Assembly (NCBI GenBank): GCA_934343805.1
Contig: CAKRIN010000046.1
Coordinates: forward strand, 1 to 8,749
Source: an uncultured Lachnospira sp.
GTDB taxonomy: Bacteria; Bacillota; Clostridia; Lachnospirales; Lachnospiraceae
Direction of reading: 5' to 3'
Length of the DNA: 8,749 bases
The position numbers and the translations under genes are program-made. The notes under the pieces are model-generated. The model was not told the DNA's origin and searched no databases. It saw only the letters and a program-made list of their open reading frames with translations. Positions 1-6,609 of the stretch are shown here, piece after piece (positions within the stretch are counted from its first letter, which is position 1; every line of letters starts with the position of its first letter).

Positions 1-408
1 TTCTGATGTGAGATGACTGTAACCGAAATATCTGATCAGGGCGATGTTCTTGTTCCAACCCAGCTGGGCGAGATAGTTCTTCTCCATCGGTGTTGTGGCG
101 ATGACGAGATCAGCTTTTTGATACATCGTCTTCTGATACACGAGCGACTGGAGGCTGCGCTTGAGGTGAGGATTCTTCCGGTTTCTTTCAGAGATGTCTC
201 CGAGTGGACACACCATGTATGGAATGCCCATCTTGCGTGATTTTCCGGCAAGCTGTGCTCCCTGCATGGTCCATGCTCCCAATATCATAACGATGTCGGC
301 ATCTGCCAGATTGTGGGTGATGTCGAGCTTTTTGCCAAGCGCTTCAATGTATGGGAGGTACATTTTCAGCGTCTTCTTCTGTTTAGCTATATACAAATAT
401 ACTTTCAT
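1..408 (-). CDS. Glycosyltransferase, GT-B type (GT4-like), N-terminal part, cut by window edge
   Basis: The minus strand is open from an ATG at 408 to the first base of the window (136 codons, no stop), so the gene continues to the left. The translation starts MKVYLYIAKQKK and contains ILGAWTMQGAQLAGK (about residues 42-57), then KMGIPYMVCPLGD and a basic stretch NPHLKRSLQSLVYQK. It ends with KADLVIATTPMEKNYLAQLGW. A 'G-W..G..LA...GIP....P.G' block followed by 'AD.V.ATT..E...L..LG' is the usual layout of the N-terminal acceptor-side domain of GT-B glycosyltransferases of sugar or polysaccharide synthesis. The nucleotide-sugar domain lies outside the window, so donor and product cannot be read. 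It follows the family 2 glycosyltransferase gene by 78 bp on the same strand and may be co-transcribed with it. No Shine-Dalgarno-like site is present. The family is fairly sure; the precise role is unknown. Confidence 0.75.
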   Translation of the reverse strand, partial: MKVYLYIAKQKKTLKMYLPYIEALGKKLDITHNLADADIVMILGAWTMQGAQLAGKSRKMGIPYMVCPLGDISERNRKNPHLKRSLQSLVYQKTMYQKADLVIATTPMEKNYLAQLGWNKNIALIRYFGYSHLTSE

Positions 409-453
409 GGTTGTGTCTTTTTAAAATCCTTTAATCCAGATTTTTCCTCTTGT

Positions 454-477
454 AATCTATTTCCCGAAATCTATTTC
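454..477. repeat. Two direct copies of AATCTATTTC, 14 bp apart
   Basis: The 10-bp word AATCTATTTC occurs at 454-463 and 468-477 in the 78-bp gap between the two glycosyltransferase genes. The 14-bp repeat distance is twice the 7-bp period of the arrays in the other gaps, but with only two copies it may be chance. It has no clear promoter or terminator form. Confidence 0.5.
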
Positions 478-486
478 TCCGGTATC

Positions 487-1644
487 TTACAGCTTATGGC
501 TGGTGAAGTCATTCTTGTCTGCACGCCAATATCTTATCTTGTTGGCGAGGTTTCTCCAGATGATTCCATATTCATAGAACGGCAACTTGATGATGTTCAT
601 CTCATCATCGAAGTGCCTGATGGCCTTGATGGCAATGATCATGCGGAGCAGGAAGAGCAACAGGAGAGCGAAGCCGGCTATTCCCGTTAAGAGCCAATCC
701 TGCGTGATGATGGCGAAAGCTAATACTGCAATAGAAGCAATGAGGCTGAGATGAGGGAAGAGATGATCGAAGAACATCAGAGTTCGCATCGATTTCGCCC
801 TATCTAAACTCTTTTGTGATGACAGGTGATAGAGGTGGGCGTTGTGCCATGACTTGTTGGTTGGTTCGTCACGGACCAGCCAGGCATCGCTATCCAATAC
901 TACAGCTGTTTCTCCCAGTTGTCCATACTTGTTGACAAGGAAATCATATTCTCCACGTACATACTCCAGGTTGCCCTGGTAGCCTTGTTCCTGCATGAAC
1001 TGGCTCTTGCGGAAAGCTACGTTTGGCATGTGGCTGCGATAGCCATAAGAGTGCTGGGCACGTCTTAACAGATAGAATGCCTTGCGTATGCTGTCGAAGC
1101 GGCGGACTCCTTTGGTTTCTTCATCCAGTTCTACATAGCCTAGGACCAGATTGCATGATTGACAGAAGTGTTGAGACATGGCTGTCAGCCAATTGTCGTT
1201 CTTTGGCTTGCAGTTTGGCTCGGTGAGGATGATCCATTCATACTTGGCTGCTTTTACACCGAGCGTAATCTGCAATTTCTTGCGGCTCATATAGCGGGAA
1301 CTCTCAGGAATGTATGTATAATACAGATGAGGATTCTCTGCTGACAAGCGCTTGAGATAGTCCTGGGTTTCTGCATCTGTGCTTTGGCAGACTACGATGA
1401 CCTGATAATCGGCAGCGTATTGCTGCTTGAGGAACAGCGGGAGGTTGCGTTCCAGTTCGGGCAGATTATCATGAGCGGTAATAATTACTGTTATCGGTTC
1501 TTTGGATACCGGAGTATCTTCCTCATTTTCCTCTGTTTTAGGAAAACGCAGCGAGCGCAGGAATGGGTTTATCAGCGATCCGAGAACCGCCAATAAAACC
1601 ACTGCTGCGCCTACTATAATAGTTGTTAAACTAATTGTCATCAT
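487..1644 (-). CDS. Membrane-anchored family 2 glycosyltransferase
   Basis: This 385-residue protein has an N-terminal membrane segment (about residues 4-26), a GT-A glycosyltransferase domain (about 50-270) and hydrophobic C-terminal segments (about 295-345). The domain opens with PITVIITAHDN (50-60), the typical GT2 nucleotide-sugar strand, followed by VIVVCQSTDAET (82-93). At the place of the metal-binding DxD motif (usually 'LTDADC.P') it has LTEPNCKP (140-147), so both aspartates are replaced. The catalytic-base region reads RGEYD (230-234), where relatives have GED or GEN-D. The layout resembles inner-membrane GT2 enzymes that make surface or capsular polysaccharides; the substrate is unknown. 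It starts 57 bp after lysA. The ATG at 1644 is followed at once by a second ATG, so either could be used. The fold is confident; activity is less sure because of the motif changes. Confidence 0.85.
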   Translation of the reverse strand: MMTISLTTIIVGAAVVLLAVLGSLINPFLRSLRFPKTEENEEDTPVSKEPITVIITAHDNLPELERNLPLFLKQQYAADYQVIVVCQSTDAETQDYLKRLSAENPHLYYTYIPESSRYMSRKKLQITLGVKAAKYEWIILTEPNCKPKNDNWLTAMSQHFCQSCNLVLGYVELDEETKGVRRFDSIRKAFYLLRRAQHSYGYRSHMPNVAFRKSQFMQEQGYQGNLEYVRGEYDFLVNKYGQLGETAVVLDSDAWLVRDEPTNKSWHNAHLYHLSSQKSLDRAKSMRTLMFFDHLFPHLSLIASIAVLAFAIITQDWLLTGIAGFALLLLFLLRMIIAIKAIRHFDDEMNIIKLPFYEYGIIWRNLANKIRYWRADKNDFTSHKL

Positions 1645-1701
1645 TTCTTTTTCTCGTATTTCTTATGCTTTTGCCCTTCTGGGGGCATACGGCATTTGAC
1701 T

Positions 1702-2859
1702 TTAAAAGTCTTCAGTGATGTAACCCTTTGGCAACTGACGGCAATTGTACTGACTCGCCATAATCTCACCGTAAGCGCCGGCAGAGCGGAGAGCGATGAG
1801 GTCGCCGCGATGGGTCTTGTTCAAGTCGGTTGCCTTAGCGAATACATCGCTTGATTCACAGATAGGGCCTACCACATCGTATGTCTCCATAGGTTCATCG
1901 CTGGAGATATTCTCGATTTTGTGATATGCCTGATAGAGGGCAGGGCGAATCAAATCGGTCATTCCGGCATCAACGATGGCGAACTGCTTGGCTGTACCCT
2001 GTTTGATGTAGAGGGTCTTGGTGATGAGGCTTCCCATCTGACCTACTACGGCACGACCTAACTCGAAGTGGAGTTTCTGACCATCACGCAACTTCAACTT
2101 CTTGGCGTATGTATCAAAGTAATCCTTGAAGTCAGGGATTGGTACACGGTTAGGATGATTATAATCGATACCTAAACCGCCACCAACATTAATGTTCTTG
2201 ACCACGATGTGATGAGCTTCCAGCTGGTTCTGCAACTCGTTGATTCGGTTGCAGAGAGCCTCGAAGTCACCCATGTCAAGTATTTGACTACCAATGTGGA
2301 AGTGAAGTCCCAGGAACTTGATATTCTTCATTTTTGCAGCTTCCTCGATGACGCTCTCCATATCGCGCATGGCGATACCGAACTTGTTTTCTGCCAAGCC
2401 GGTTGTGATGTTGGCATGAGTATGAGCGCCCACATCAGGGTTGATGCGGAAGCAAACCTGAGCTATCTTATTCTGTTTTTCTGCAAGTTCATTGATAATC
2501 TCAAGTTCTGGGATGCTCTCTACATTGAAGCAGAAGATGCCTTTCTCCAGACCGAGATTGATTTCCCAATCACTCTTGCCTACACCTGCATATACAATCT
2601 TGTTGGCAGGGAAACCTGCCTTGATGGCTGCCTGAATCTCTCCTCCGCTCACGCAGTCGGCTCCCAATCCTGCTTGACAGATGATGTTGAGCACCTTAGG
2701 ATTGGCGTTTGCCTTCACGGCATAATGTACCTCAAATCCCTCATGTTTGCCTGCCTCTTCATTAATCGTCTTCAAAGTTTGGCGCAACAGATTGGTGTCA
2801 TAATAGTAGAATGGAGTCTGTATCTCCTGAAATTTGTCAATCGGAAATGTTCCTTTCAT
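1702..2859 (-). CDS. lysA: Diaminopimelate decarboxylase
   Basis: LysA removes CO2 from meso-diaminopimelate to give L-lysine, the last step of lysine synthesis, using pyridoxal phosphate in the cytoplasm. The 385-residue protein has the fold III alanine-racemase-like barrel first. YAVKANANP carries the PLP lysine at K49, HFHIGSQI is intact, and NVGGGLGIDY is the glycine-rich phosphate-binding loop. The C-terminal beta domain has CESSDVF (C334, E335), whose Cys-Glu come from the partner subunit of the dimer, and SAGAYG with Y363. All catalytic landmarks are present. The protein is shorter than the roughly 420 residues of E. coli LysA, as I would expect for Bacteroidales. The start at 2859 places the first conserved strand (TPFYYYD) at residues 15-21, as in relatives. 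The gene lies downstream of lysC across a 117-bp gap with repeats. Confidence 0.96.
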   Translation of the reverse strand: MKGTFPIDKFQEIQTPFYYYDTNLLRQTLKTINEEAGKHEGFEVHYAVKANANPKVLNIICQAGLGADCVSGGEIQAAIKAGFPANKIVYAGVGKSDWEINLGLEKGIFCFNVESIPELEIINELAEKQNKIAQVCFRINPDVGAHTHANITTGLAENKFGIAMRDMESVIEEAAKMKNIKFLGLHFHIGSQILDMGDFEALCNRINELQNQLEAHHIVVKNINVGGGLGIDYNHPNRVPIPDFKDYFDTYAKKLKLRDGQKLHFELGRAVVGQMGSLITKTLYIKQGTAKQFAIVDAGMTDLIRPALYQAYHKIENISSDEPMETYDVVGPICESSDVFAKATDLNKTHRGDLIALRSAGAYGEIMASQYNCRQLPKGYITEDF

Positions 2860-2907
2860 TTCGCTTAGTCTTAAATTAATATCTTATTATAGTCAAATTA
2901 GAAATCA

Positions 2908-2970
2908 AACGAAGAGTGGACAGGAATCATTACATACGAATTCTCCACTCTTCACTCTTCGTTCTTCACT
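2908..2970. repeat. 7-bp tandem array with an inverted partial copy between lysC and lysA
   Basis: Read on the minus strand, 2940-2970 is AGT followed by four 7-bp units: GAAGAAC, GAAGAGT, GAAGAGT and GGAGAAT. An inverted copy with one unit fewer lies at 2908-2920 (AACGAAGAGTGGA on the plus strand). The 10-bp arms 2911-2920 and 2944-2953 pair perfectly around a 23-nt loop. In the lysC transcript this can form a hairpin 23 nt after the lysC stop, followed by a moderately T-rich stretch (GTTTGATTTC). It could be a weak terminator or an mRNA-stabilising hairpin, but a clean T-run is missing, so it is called as a repeat. Confidence 0.75.
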
Positions 2971-2976
2971 GGTATA

Positions 2977-4296
2977 TTACTTCTCGAACAAAACCTTGCT
3001 CAAGTTCTGTAATGCCTGCTTCTTGTCTCTCTCCTTGATGAGGAATGAGATGTTGTAGTTGCTGCCACCGTATGAAACCATGCGGATAGGGATGTTCTTC
3101 AATGCATCGGTTGCGATGGTCTCGAAGCCTACATTGCTCCAATCCAGGTCACCAACCACGCAGATGATACACATGTCTGCATCTACGGTTACAGTACCAT
3201 ACTTCTTCAATTCATTGACGATGTCGTTGAGGTGAGTGTCGTTATCGATACTCATGCTCACACCTACCTCTGATGTAGCAATCATATCGATTGGAGTCTG
3301 GTAGCTCTCAAAGATTTCAAATACCTTGCGCAGGAAACCTGTAGCGAGCAACATGCGGCTACTCTTGATCTTGATAGCAGTGATGTTGTCCTTTGCTGCA
3401 ACTGCCTTGATCTTGCCACGAACGATGACGTTGTCGATGATGGTACCGTCAGCCTTTGGATCCATGGTGTTCTTCAAGCGTACAGGAATGCCGGCATACT
3501 TAGCTGGCTGTACGCAGGTAGGGTGGAGAATCTTTGCACCGAAGTAAGCCAACTCGGCAGCCTCTTCAAAGTTAAGCTGGCGAACAGCTTCTGTGTGCTC
3601 AACAATACGAGGGTCGTTGTTGTGCATACCGTCGATATCTGTCCAGATCTGAATCTCCTCAGCTGGGAGAGCTGCACCGATGAGTGATGCTGTGTAGTCG
3701 CTACCACCACGCTGGAGGTTGTCTATCTCACCGTAAGCATTGCGGCAGATGAAGCCCTGGGTGATGTAAATCTGATAGCCCTGGTTCTCCTCCATGAGAG
3801 CGGCAAGCTTTTCCTTGATGTACTGTGGATCTGGCTCAGCATTTTTGTCTGTGCGCATGAAATCCAATGCGTTGAGCAATACTGCCTTTACGCCCTGTTC
3901 CTTCAAGTAGTTTACAACCATGTTGGTGCTCATCATCTCACCTTGAGCTACGATGCTCTTCTCCTCGAAAGAAGTGAAGAGATCCTTGGTAAATGAGCGG
4001 AGATAGTTGAACTCTCCCTGCAGGAACTCACGTGTGGTCTGTTTCATCTCATCTGTAGAGTAGAGCTCTTCCACGTGCTGCATGTATTTCTTCTCCAAGT
4101 TGTTGATTACCTCGTTTGCACCCTCTGGGTTCTTCTTGTAAAGATAGTCAGAGATCTCAACGAGAGAGTTTGTTGTACCGCTCATCGCAGACAATACGAT
4201 GAAAGTTGGTTCACCTGATTCTGTAACCAAAGAGGCTACTCCCTTCATGCGCTCTGGTGAGCCTACAGAAGTACCTCCGAATTTCATTACCTTCAT
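2977..4296 (-). CDS. lysC: Aspartate kinase (monofunctional, with ACT domains)
   Basis: Aspartate kinase phosphorylates L-aspartate with ATP, the first step towards lysine/DAP, threonine and methionine. The 439-residue protein starts with MKVMKFGGTSVGSPERM, which includes the KFGGTSV nucleotide-binding motif with K5. LQRGGSDYTASL (about residue 200) is the substrate-binding RGGSD motif, and WTDIDGMHNNDPR is the kinase signature. After about residue 300 come two ACT regulatory domains (LLATGFLRKVFEIFESYQ; ATSEVGVSMSIDN; later MVSYGGSNYNISFLI). This arrangement resembles lysine-sensitive LysC enzymes (E. coli LysC has 449 residues), so lysine feedback is plausible, but which amino acid inhibits it cannot be read here. 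No homoserine dehydrogenase domain is fused. The 38-bp gap to ftsE leaves no room for a lysine riboswitch directly upstream. Confidence 0.95.
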   Translation of the reverse strand: MKVMKFGGTSVGSPERMKGVASLVTESGEPTFIVLSAMSGTTNSLVEISDYLYKKNPEGANEVINNLEKKYMQHVEELYSTDEMKQTTREFLQGEFNYLRSFTKDLFTSFEEKSIVAQGEMMSTNMVVNYLKEQGVKAVLLNALDFMRTDKNAEPDPQYIKEKLAALMEENQGYQIYITQGFICRNAYGEIDNLQRGGSDYTASLIGAALPAEEIQIWTDIDGMHNNDPRIVEHTEAVRQLNFEEAAELAYFGAKILHPTCVQPAKYAGIPVRLKNTMDPKADGTIIDNVIVRGKIKAVAAKDNITAIKIKSSRMLLATGFLRKVFEIFESYQTPIDMIATSEVGVSMSIDNDTHLNDIVNELKKYGTVTVDADMCIICVVGDLDWSNVGFETIATDALKNIPIRMVSYGGSNYNISFLIKERDKKQALQNLSKVLFEK

Positions 4297-4312
4297 AGTC
4301 GTAATATTTTAA

Positions 4313-4326
4313 TAATTTATAATTTA
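4313..4326. repeat. Two tandem copies of the 7-mer TAATTTA between ftsE and lysC
   Basis: The plus strand has TAATTTA at 4313-4319 and again at 4320-4326, filling much of the 38-bp gap between the ftsE stop and the lysC start. The sequence is very AT-rich, so two copies alone are weak evidence, but the 7-bp period matches the arrays in the lysC/lysA and hisA/hisF gaps. Confidence 0.5.
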
Positions 4327-4334
4327 CATTTCAT

Positions 4335-5051
4335 TTAATTCTCCTCGCCGTCTTCGGTGAGGTCGATGTGATTGTATTCTTTTGTTACGTCGCGCAAAAT
4401 TCCGTCTTTGCAGCGATATACGATACCTGGGAATTTGTCTAGCATCGGGATGTTGTGGGTTGTCATCACTACGGCGGTGCCTTGTTTGGTGATGTCTTTC
4501 AGCAGACTCACAATGTTGGTGGCAGTCTCCGGGTCGAGATTGCCCGTAGGCTCATCTGCGATGATAATCTTAGGATTGTTGAGCAGAGCTCTTGCTATAG
4601 CCACACGCTGCTGCTCACCGCCAGAGAGTTCATGAGGCATCTTGTCGATTTTATCTATCATGCCAACCTCGTTGAGAACTTCCTCAATGCGCTGGGTGAT
4701 TTCTTTCTTTCCCTTCCATTTAGTTGCCTTGAGCACGAACTCAAAGTTCTTGCGGACTGTGCGGTCGTGGAGCAACTGGAAGTCCTGGAAGATAATGCCC
4801 AGTTCTTTGCGTAATGCTGGTATTTCCTTGCGCTTGATGGTCTTGAGGTCTCTACCGAGGATTTCTGCTTTCTCGGTTTCGCCTTCTACTAGATCAAGCT
4901 CGCAATAAAGAGTCTTTAAAAGAGAACTCTTACCAGATCCCACTTTACCGATAAGGTAAGCAAACTCGCCTTCATCAATATGGAAATTGATGTCCTTGAG
5001 GATGCATTTGTCGGCTTGGTATATGCTTACATTTTGATAATCTATTAACAT
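4335..5051 (-). CDS. ftsE: FtsE-type ABC transporter ATPase
   Basis: This 238-residue ATPase has every ABC motif: Walker [10 protein letters not shown] (35-43, K41), a Q-loop in [17 protein letters not shown] (86-102), signature [15 protein letters not shown] (142-156), Walker [13 protein letters not shown] (162-173) and the H-loop TTHN. 'FQDFxLLxDRTVxxN' is typical of FtsE, the cytoplasmic partner of the membrane protein FtsX; FtsEX couples ATP hydrolysis to activation of cell-wall hydrolases at the division site. No ftsX gene lies beside it, so the partner must be elsewhere, and a related ABC ATPase (LolD/MacB type) cannot be fully excluded. The acidic tail ([11 protein letters not shown]) is an extension beyond the usual length of about 220. 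AGGAG directly touches the ATG with no spacer, so it is unlikely to act as a normal ribosome-binding site. The start is supported by the alignment of [12 protein letters not shown]. It begins 28 bp after hisIE. Confidence 0.85.
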   Translation of the reverse strand: MLIDYQNVSIYQADKCILKDINFHIDEGEFAYLIGKVGSGKSSLLKTLYCELDLVEGETEKAEILGRDLKTIKRKEIPALRKELGIIFQDFQLLHDRTVRKNFEFVLKATKWKGKKEITQRIEEVLNEVGMIDKIDKMPHELSGGEQQRVAIARALLNNPKIIIADEPTGNLDPETATNIVSLLKDITKQGTAVVMTTHNIPMLDKFPGIVYRCKDGILRDVTKEYNHIDLTEDGEEN

Positions 5052-5079
5052 CTCCTAATTTTTTCTCTTTGTTATTGGT

Positions 5080-5727
5080 TTATTTCATCTCGCCCTTGCT
5101 TTTGGCTATGCGGCGTTTCTTATCCCATTCCGGGTCGTGGCGCATCTGTAATTCCTTCACTACATCTTCTATTCTCAAGCCCTTGCTGGTGAGCAATACG
5201 ATGAGATGGTAGAGGAGGTCTGAACTTTCGTAGATGAGCTTTTCGTCATTGCCGTTTGTGGCTTCGATGATTGTCTCAACTGCTTCTTCTCCAACCTTTT
5301 GCGCCATTTTGTTAACGCCTTTCTTGAAAAGACTTGTTGTATAGCTGCCTTCTGGCATCTCTTCATGGCGCTTATCAATGAAGTCTTGAAGTTCTGACAG
5401 GAAGAGAATCGGATTCAGAGTGTTCTCTTCTGCCCAGCAAGTATCTGTACCCTTGTGGCAGGTAGGTCCGTCTGGATGTACCTTTACCAATAAGGTGTCG
5501 TTATCGCAATCGTTCTGGATGCTGACGAGGTTGAGGAAATTTCCTGATGTCTCGCCTTTTGTCCAAAGGCAGTTTCTGGAGCGGCTCCAGAAGGTTACCT
5601 TCTTTGTTTCTATGGTTTTATCGTATGCTTCCTTGTTCATGAAGCCAAGCATCAAGACGTTTTTGGTTACTGCGTCTTGGATGATTGCTGGAACAAGTCC
5701 ACCCATTTTGTCAAAATCTATTTCCAT
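5080..5727 (-). CDS. hisIE: Bifunctional phosphoribosyl-AMP cyclohydrolase / phosphoribosyl-ATP pyrophosphohydrolase
   Basis: This fused enzyme carries out steps 2 and 3 of histidine synthesis: the HisE domain converts PR-ATP to PR-AMP, and the HisI domain opens the ring to give ProFAR. Residues 1 to about 105 are HisI, with FMNKEAY, FWSRSR, the Mg-binding QNDCDND (D73, D75, D77) and zinc ligands C74, C90 and C97. The 16 and 7 spacing of these cysteines matches the known HisI zinc site. Residues from about 108 to 200 are HisE, an all-alpha MazG-like domain with KVGEEAVETIIEA and YESSDLLYHLIVLL carrying the metal-binding acidic residues. Both active sites look intact. The length of 215 is close to the roughly 203 of E. 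coli HisIE. It lies 33 bp after hisF in the his operon. Confidence 0.96.
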   Translation of the reverse strand: MEIDFDKMGGLVPAIIQDAVTKNVLMLGFMNKEAYDKTIETKKVTFWSRSRNCLWTKGETSGNFLNLVSIQNDCDNDTLLVKVHPDGPTCHKGTDTCWAEENTLNPILFLSELQDFIDKRHEEMPEGSYTTSLFKKGVNKMAQKVGEEAVETIIEATNGNDEKLIYESSDLLYHLIVLLTSKGLRIEDVVKELQMRHDPEWDKKRRIAKSKGEMK

Positions 5728-5760
5728 TGTATATTGTTAAATCTGTTTATTTCCTTTTTT

Positions 5761-6540
5761 TTATATTCTCACATTGATTCCCTCTTCTCGCAAGTAGCTC
5801 TTGAGGTCAGGGATGGCTATTTCGCCAAAATGAAAGACGCTGGCTGCCAAGGCTGCATCAGCTTTTCCTAATGTGAATGCATCACGGAAATGCTCCATCT
5901 TGCCTGCGCCACCTGATGCGATGATTGGGATACTTACCTCTTCGGCCAGTCGGGCAAGAGCTTCGTTGGCAAAACCTTGCTTTACGCCGTCATGATCCAT
6001 ACTGGTGAAGAGAATCTCGCCAGCACCGCGGTCGGCTACTTCCTTTGCCCAGTCGAACAAGCCAAGTTCTACCCGTTCTCGGCCTCCCTTCACGTAGCAA
6101 TGCCATCCATCTGCATCCAGGCGGGCATCAATGGCGCATACGCAAACCTGAGAACCGTAATGATTGGCTATCTCATTGATGAGTTCTGGATGTCGGATGG
6201 CTGCACTGTTGATGCTCACCTTGTCGGCTCCTGCATTCAATAGACGATCAACGTCTTTAAGCTCGTTGATGCCACCGCCCACAGTAAATGGAATGTTGAT
6301 TTCGGCAGCCACACGAGTCACCATATCGGTAAAGGTCTTGCGCTCTTCGAAGCTGGCAGTAATGTCGAGAAAGACGAGTTCGTCGGCTCCGGCATCGCTA
6401 TAGGCTTTACCCAGTTCTACTGGATCGCCTGCACTACGGAGGTTGACGAAGTTGGTACCCTTTACTGTCTCTCCGTTCTTGACATCGAGGCAAGGGACGA
6501 TTCGTTTTGCCAAGCCTTTTTTATTTTGAACTTTGAACAT
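5761..6540 (-). CDS. hisF: Imidazole glycerol phosphate synthase, cyclase subunit
   Basis: HisF takes ammonia from HisH and, with PRFAR, makes imidazole glycerol phosphate and AICAR. The 259-residue (beta/alpha)8 barrel has [10 protein letters not shown] with catalytic D19 (D11 in the usual numbering), FTVGGGI (85-91), [15 protein letters not shown] with catalytic D138 (usual D130), TSMDHDG, and the second phosphate site IIASGGAGK. The catalytic offset of 8 shows an N-terminal extension: residues MFKVQNKKG precede the LAKRI at which the family normally begins (usually as MLAKRI). The ATG and the next codons lie inside a 7-bp repeat array. A TTG at residue L10 is the only other candidate near the expected position. 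The gene follows hisA by 55 bp, largely repeat. Confidence 0.96.
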   Translation of the reverse strand: MFKVQNKKGLAKRIVPCLDVKNGETVKGTNFVNLRSAGDPVELGKAYSDAGADELVFLDITASFEERKTFTDMVTRVAAEINIPFTVGGGINELKDVDRLLNAGADKVSINSAAIRHPELINEIANHYGSQVCVCAIDARLDADGWHCYVKGGRERVELGLFDWAKEVADRGAGEILFTSMDHDGVKQGFANEALARLAEEVSIPIIASGGAGKMEHFRDAFTLGKADAALAASVFHFGEIAIPDLKSYLREEGINVRI

Positions 6541-6555
6541 TGGACTTTGAACTTT
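6528..6555. repeat. Four tandem AAAGTTC-type 7-mers covering the hisF start codon
   Basis: On the minus strand, 6555 down to 6528 reads as four 7-bp units: AAAGTTC, AAAGTCC, AATGTTC, AAAGTTC. The hisF ATG (6540-6538) lies within the third unit and exists because that unit has T where the consensus has A. The array therefore encodes the first residues of HisF (MFKV) and lies directly over its translation start. Confidence 0.9.
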
Positions 6556-6574
6556 ATGATTACTTAATTCCTAG

Positions 6575-6609
6575 CTAATCACTAATCACTAACAACTAAT
6601 CACTAACAA
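6575..6609. repeat. Five tandem TTGTTAG/TGATTAG 7-mers covering the hisA stop codon
   Basis: On the minus strand, 6609 down to 6575 is exactly five 7-bp units of two kinds, in the order TTGTTAG, TGATTAG, TTGTTAG, TGATTAG, TGATTAG. Every unit ends in TAG, and because 7 is not a multiple of 3 the array places stop codons in all three reading frames. The hisA stop (6598-6596) is the TAG of the second unit, and the last residues of HisA (VSD) are encoded by the array. Confidence 0.92.

Noticed and set aside
392..399. TAnnTTTG match (TATATTTG) on the minus strand
   Set aside because: It lies inside the first codons of the partial glycosyltransferase gene in AT-rich DNA, so it is probably chance.
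313..690. 125-codon open frame on the plus strand
   Set aside because: It spans the ends of two recognisable minus-strand glycosyltransferase genes and the gap between them, and its sequence has no domain features.
1672..1687. Small hairpin TGCCC/GGGCA between lysA and the family 2 glycosyltransferase
   Set aside because: It has only a 5-bp stem, and no T-run follows on the minus strand, so a terminator call is not supported.
2209..2868. 219-codon open frame on the plus strand opposite lysA
   Set aside because: It lies almost wholly antisense to a lysA with all catalytic motifs, its protein resembles no family I know, and no promoter precedes it.
2881..2905. Promoter-like AT-rich sequence before lysA (TAATTTG, TATAAT)
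   Set aside because: TAATTTG is one base short of the TAnnTTTG pattern, and TATAAT has no suitably placed partner element. A lysA promoter is possible but not shown.
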